A DNA stretch of 42,873 nt from positions 1 through 42,873 of the forward strand of contig CAJUMS010000019.1 in NCBI GenBank assembly GCA_910587465.1, written 5' to 3'. Within the stretch, counting starts at the first letter, position 1; every line of letters starts with the position of its first letter. The DNA is from an uncultured Oscillospiraceae bacterium (GTDB lineage Bacteria > Bacillota > Clostridia > Oscillospirales > Ruminococcaceae). Positions 40,924 to 42,873 of this stretch are shown here, piece after piece. The notes below the pieces were generated by a model. That model was given only the letters and a program-made list of their open reading frames with translations. It did not search any database and had not been told where the DNA came from. A program made the position numbers and the translations under genes.

Positions 40924-41406
40924 TTATACCTGTCTGAAAACCTGCGCGGAGGACTGTCCTCCCGCAACCTTCGAGGCGTTTCTGTTGTAGGTCTCGGGCT
41001 TTTCGAGAATTCCCGCCCTCGCTACGAACTCTTTCTGATTGTCGAGCTTGCGCTTTACTACCTCTGTCGTCTGCGAATTAAGCTCCGTTATATTGTCGAC
41101 GAGCTCCTCAAGCTGCTTATACAGCATACTCATCTTCGGCTTGTACTCCTCGGGAGCATCCTCTATAAGCTCGCTCAACTTTTTATCGCTGATTCCGAGC
41201 CCTCTGAAAAGCTCCAGTCTCTTATCCTCCAGCGAACGGCTTTTCATCAGGTAAGCCTGCTCGTCGTTGAGGGAATCCGTCAGCCATTCAAGGTCGTCCG
41301 CAAGTATCTTCGTGTGCTTTTTCATCAAAAAAACGGTAAGCTCTCTGTAAAAATCCACGTCGATCTCAAGGCATTTTACCACTGCGTCGGCGGTTATTTT
41401 ATCCAT
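40924..41406 (-). CDS. flgN: Flagellar export chaperone FlgN
   Basis: 160 aa, helical, in the flgM-flgN-flgK order that is normal in Firmicutes. It has the FlgN length and the pattern of an N-terminal helix with DFYRELTVFLMKKH and the central LEEKR-like segment (LEDKRLELFRGLGI), and ends in an exposed Ala/Gly/Gln tail (NRNASKVAGGQSSAQVF). FlgN holds FlgK and FlgL in export-ready form. It starts four bases after flgM with GGGGTGAG upstream. Confidence 0.85.
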   Translation of the reverse strand: MDKITADAVVKCLEIDVDFYRELTVFLMKKHTKILADDLEWLTDSLNDEQAYLMKSRSLEDKRLELFRGLGISDKKLSELIEDAPEEYKPKMSMLYKQLEELVDNITELNSQTTEVVKRKLDNQKEFVARAGILEKPETYNRNASKVAGGQSSAQVFRQV

Positions 41407-41410
41407 AATC

Positions 41411-41677
41411 TCACCCCATGAAAATCAGTGCCGCAAGCTCGGCGCTTGTCAATCCCTGCTCTGCCGTATTCTGCGCTTCAAGAAGCTCCTTTGGAGAAGC
41501 GTCGGAGTTTACCTCCTGCGCGATAGCAAGCTTCGCGGCAGCAAGAGTTTTCTCAAATCCGAACTCAACTCTGTCGGTGTTATTTTTAGCGGAAACGGCG
41601 GCACCGGACTTTTTGGGCGACTGTGCCTTTGTTGTTTTGTAGGTGGAAATGATACCGTTGATTCCTTTTATCTCCAT
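41411..41677 (-). CDS. flgM: Anti-sigma-28 factor FlgM
   Basis: 88 aa. The N-terminus (MEIKGINGI, then YKTTK) and a middle DRVEFGFEKTLAAAKLAIAQE match the FlgM family; the C-terminal helix that covers sigma-28 is present, though short and with ALIFMG at the end. FlgM blocks sigma-28 until the hook is complete and FlgM is exported. It is the first gene of the operon, directly behind a sigma-28 promoter, so it feeds back on its own sigma factor. AAAAGGAGG precedes the ATG. Confidence 0.85.
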   Translation of the reverse strand: MEIKGINGIISTYKTTKAQSPKKSGAAVSAKNNTDRVEFGFEKTLAAAKLAIAQEVNSDASPKELLEAQNTAEQGLTSAELAALIFMG

Positions 41678-41733
41678 AGTGCCTGCCTCCTTTTAAAATT
41701 TTGTAAATGGGCGCATTCTTCCCCACATATATA

Positions 41734-41760
41734 TTATCGGCAGTAAAACGTAAAACTTTA
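41734..41760 (-). promoter_or_regulatory. Sigma-28 (SigD) promoter of the flagellar operon
   Basis: Minus strand: TAAA (41757-41760), 15-base spacer, GCCGATAA (41734-41741), matching the SigD consensus TAAA-N15-GCCGATAT in all but the last base. It is the only clear promoter before the ten-gene run. Confidence 0.9.
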
Positions 41761-41795
41761 GCGTTATGTGAGAATTTTCGTGTTGAATGCACCAA

Positions 41796-41826
41796 AAAAT
41801 CGCCGTTTTCGCGGCGGTTTTTCGTC
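41796..41826. terminator. Possible second terminator, both strands
   Basis: CGCCG/CGGCG stem with A and T tracts on both sides. It could back up the pilin terminator on the minus strand. Confidence 0.4.
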
Positions 41827-41830
41827 GAAT

Positions 41831-41858
41831 TTGACAGATACGGAAAATGCGGTATAAT
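41831..41858 (+). promoter_or_regulatory. Plus-strand promoter facing the pilin gene
   Basis: TTGACA (41831-41836), 16-base spacer, TATAAT (41853-41858), both perfect, on the strand opposite to every gene nearby. A transcript would start near 41865, pass through ACACTC-CC-GAGTGT (41873-41886) and the pilin terminator hairpin, and then run antisense to the end of the pilin gene. No reading frame with a ribosome site follows. Confidence 0.55.
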
Positions 41859-41891
41859 GCGGCGCCGAACTTACACTCCCGAGTGTTACCC

Positions 41892-41922
41892 AAAAACTCC
41901 CCCGACCGTTAGATCGGGGGAG
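41892..41922 (-). terminator. Terminator of the pilin gene
   Basis: Perfect 9-bp GC-rich stem CTCCCCCGA/TCGGGGGAG (41897-41905 with 41914-41922), 8-base loop, then five T on the minus strand. Confidence 0.85.
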
Positions 41923-41954
41923 CAATGTTAATTCCATCGGAAAACGTTACGTCA

Positions 41955-42821
41955 TCACACATCAAAGGTATCATGACCGAGCGAGGTTTTCTTCATGCCT
42001 CTTTCAAGCTTGCTTCCGCCGCGCTCTACCTGAACTCCGAACACGCCGATGATCTGACCTTGTTTGTTTATGTAATTGCCCTTTGAGAAATCAAGGTAAT
42101 CCAGCCTGTAATTATTCCATGCGGACTCGCCGGAAAGCTGCGGCAGACGCGCCTTGGAGTAAGCCGCGTAGTTGACCTTTACGGGATTTGTATAAGCTGC
42201 GGGCTTGCCACCCTCCTTGGGCGGAGCGGTATAGTTTACATATATGTAGTAAAAGCCCTCGTGAACGTCTATACGCGTTTCAAGATCGTTCTTGAACATC
42301 TCGCCGAACATAGTACCCTGCGTATCCGTGCCGCGCATAAGAAGCGTTTTCAACGCCTTGGGGGTGTAGTACATATCGGCATATCCCGTGTTATCGGAAG
42401 CGGCTACATTCACCGCTGTGATTATACCCTTTTCGGCAACGACCTCAATGAAGAGCTCGGTTGTCTCGGGCATATCGGACACGGTTATCGTGCCTGCTTT
42501 ACACGGAAAATTTCCGCCTGCTTTCTTATAGAAGCGAACGCACTCGGAATATTTCTTCGTGCTGTCCTTCTCCGCCTCGTTGCCCTCGGCTTTAAGCCCC
42601 AGATTAAGAGGCGCCTCGGTCAGCGAATACTTTGTGAATATCGACTGTGCCACGTTGTACATATCGCGAGAGGCGGAATTCGCGTCGTCGATAGCCGCCT
42701 TTTTCGTATCGAGCGACGGCAGTATCATAGCGGCAAGCACTGCGATTATCGCGACAACTATGATCAGCTCGATCATGGTAAAACCGCGCTTTGCTCTCAT
42801 TTTATGAAGCTGTTTTATCAT
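41955..42821 (-). CDS. Type IV pilin-like prepilin (major pseudopilin family)
   Basis: 288 aa. The prepilin signal reads RAKRGF-TMIELIIVVAIIAVLAA: basic leader, cleavage after Gly13, and the Glu5 of the mature helix are present. The remaining ~250 residues form a soluble domain with short beta segments (TELFIEVVAEKGIITAVN, YYIYVNYTAPPK), longer than classic GspG. It should be cut and N-methylated by a prepilin peptidase and polymerised by a type IV pilus or type II secretion-like machine not encoded here. AGGAGG precedes the ATG. Related pilins in cellulolytic ruminococci adhere to cellulose, a plausible role given the cellulase nearby but not shown. Confidence 0.88.
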   Translation of the reverse strand: MIKQLHKMRAKRGFTMIELIIVVAIIAVLAAMILPSLDTKKAAIDDANSASRDMYNVAQSIFTKYSLTEAPLNLGLKAEGNEAEKDSTKKYSECVRFYKKAGGNFPCKAGTITVSDMPETTELFIEVVAEKGIITAVNVAASDNTGYADMYYTPKALKTLLMRGTDTQGTMFGEMFKNDLETRIDVHEGFYYIYVNYTAPPKEGGKPAAYTNPVKVNYAAYSKARLPQLSGESAWNNYRLDYLDFSKGNYINKQGQIIGVFGVQVERGGSKLERGMKKTSLGHDTFDV

Positions 42822-42837
42822 AAAAACCTCCTACTAT

Positions 42838-42866
42838 AATATATTTATCGGGTAAATCCACGGCAA
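42838..42866 (-). promoter_or_regulatory. Promoter of the pilin gene
   Basis: Minus strand: TTGCCG (42861-42866), 17-base spacer, TATATT (42838-42843), directly before the ribosome site. It is the housekeeping type, not sigma-28. Confidence 0.6.
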
Positions 42867-42873
42867 GCCAGCC

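Overview
The window looks like a chromosome segment of a motile, anaerobic, plant-fibre-using Clostridia bacterium, probably of the Ruminococcaceae/Oscillospiraceae type. The grounds are: Firmicutes-style promoters (TTGACA-17-TATAAT) and strong AGGAGG ribosome sites, a rubrerythrin, a GH9 cellulase with two CBM3 modules, a YidC with Lys in place of the usual hydrophilic-groove Arg, and a Bacillus-like flagellar late operon with FliW/CsrA. GC content is near 50 %. I cannot name the species.

Layout. 1-4.5 kb: a CPBP-family membrane protease cut by the window edge, an SPFH/band-7 protein with a small membrane protein, a TtcA-like PP-loop tRNA thiolase, and a divergent unit with a decayed paralogue in front of a small membrane protein. 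4.6-10.6 kb, minus strand: a four-gene run encoding a YcxB-like membrane protein, an unrecognised two-domain protein, a radical SAM protein and a lipoprotein GH9-CBM3c-CBM3 cellulase. 10.8-12.4 kb is mainly non-coding: a ~190-nt structured RNA on the minus strand, a DUF1292 gene, and a ~640-nt RNA on the plus strand with its own promoter and terminator. That long RNA carries five copies of an element shaped AAAGGA-N5/6-TCC-N-ATG; each is a Shine-Dalgarno-plus-AUG unit with the SD paired to a UCC, and three have a stop codon within four codons. It is the most unusual thing in the window.

12.4-18.9 kb: rubrerythrin, an AraC-GGDEF fusion regulator, the conserved rpmH-rnpA-yidD-yidC-jag cluster (without dnaA nearby), an unknown membrane protein and a broken gene remnant. 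18.9-22.4 kb: branched-chain aminotransferase, two small unknowns (one a lipoprotein) and glycyl-tRNA synthetase. 22.4-26 kb: a sugar ABC importer (binding lipoprotein and two permeases, no ATPase) behind a promoter with a LacI-type palindrome. 26.1-31.4 kb: a response regulator/histidine kinase pair followed by an ABC ATPase and FtsX-type permease, with phased direct repeats at the transporter promoter that fit regulator binding. 31.4-32.3 kb: a PflX-like radical SAM protein.

32.3-41.8 kb, minus strand: a flagellar operon flgM-flgN-flgK-flgL-yviE-fliW-csrA-fliD-fliS-(fliT position), driven by a textbook sigma-28 promoter (TAAA-N15-GCCGATAA) and closed by one terminator. The flagellin gene that often sits between csrA and fliD is absent, and FlgL (728 aa) and FliD (797 aa) are greatly enlarged. 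A type IV pilin-like gene with its own promoter and terminator ends the window. The cellulase, pilin, flagellum, GGDEF regulator and sugar importer fit a cell that finds, holds and digests plant polymer, but the sequence does not prove that link.
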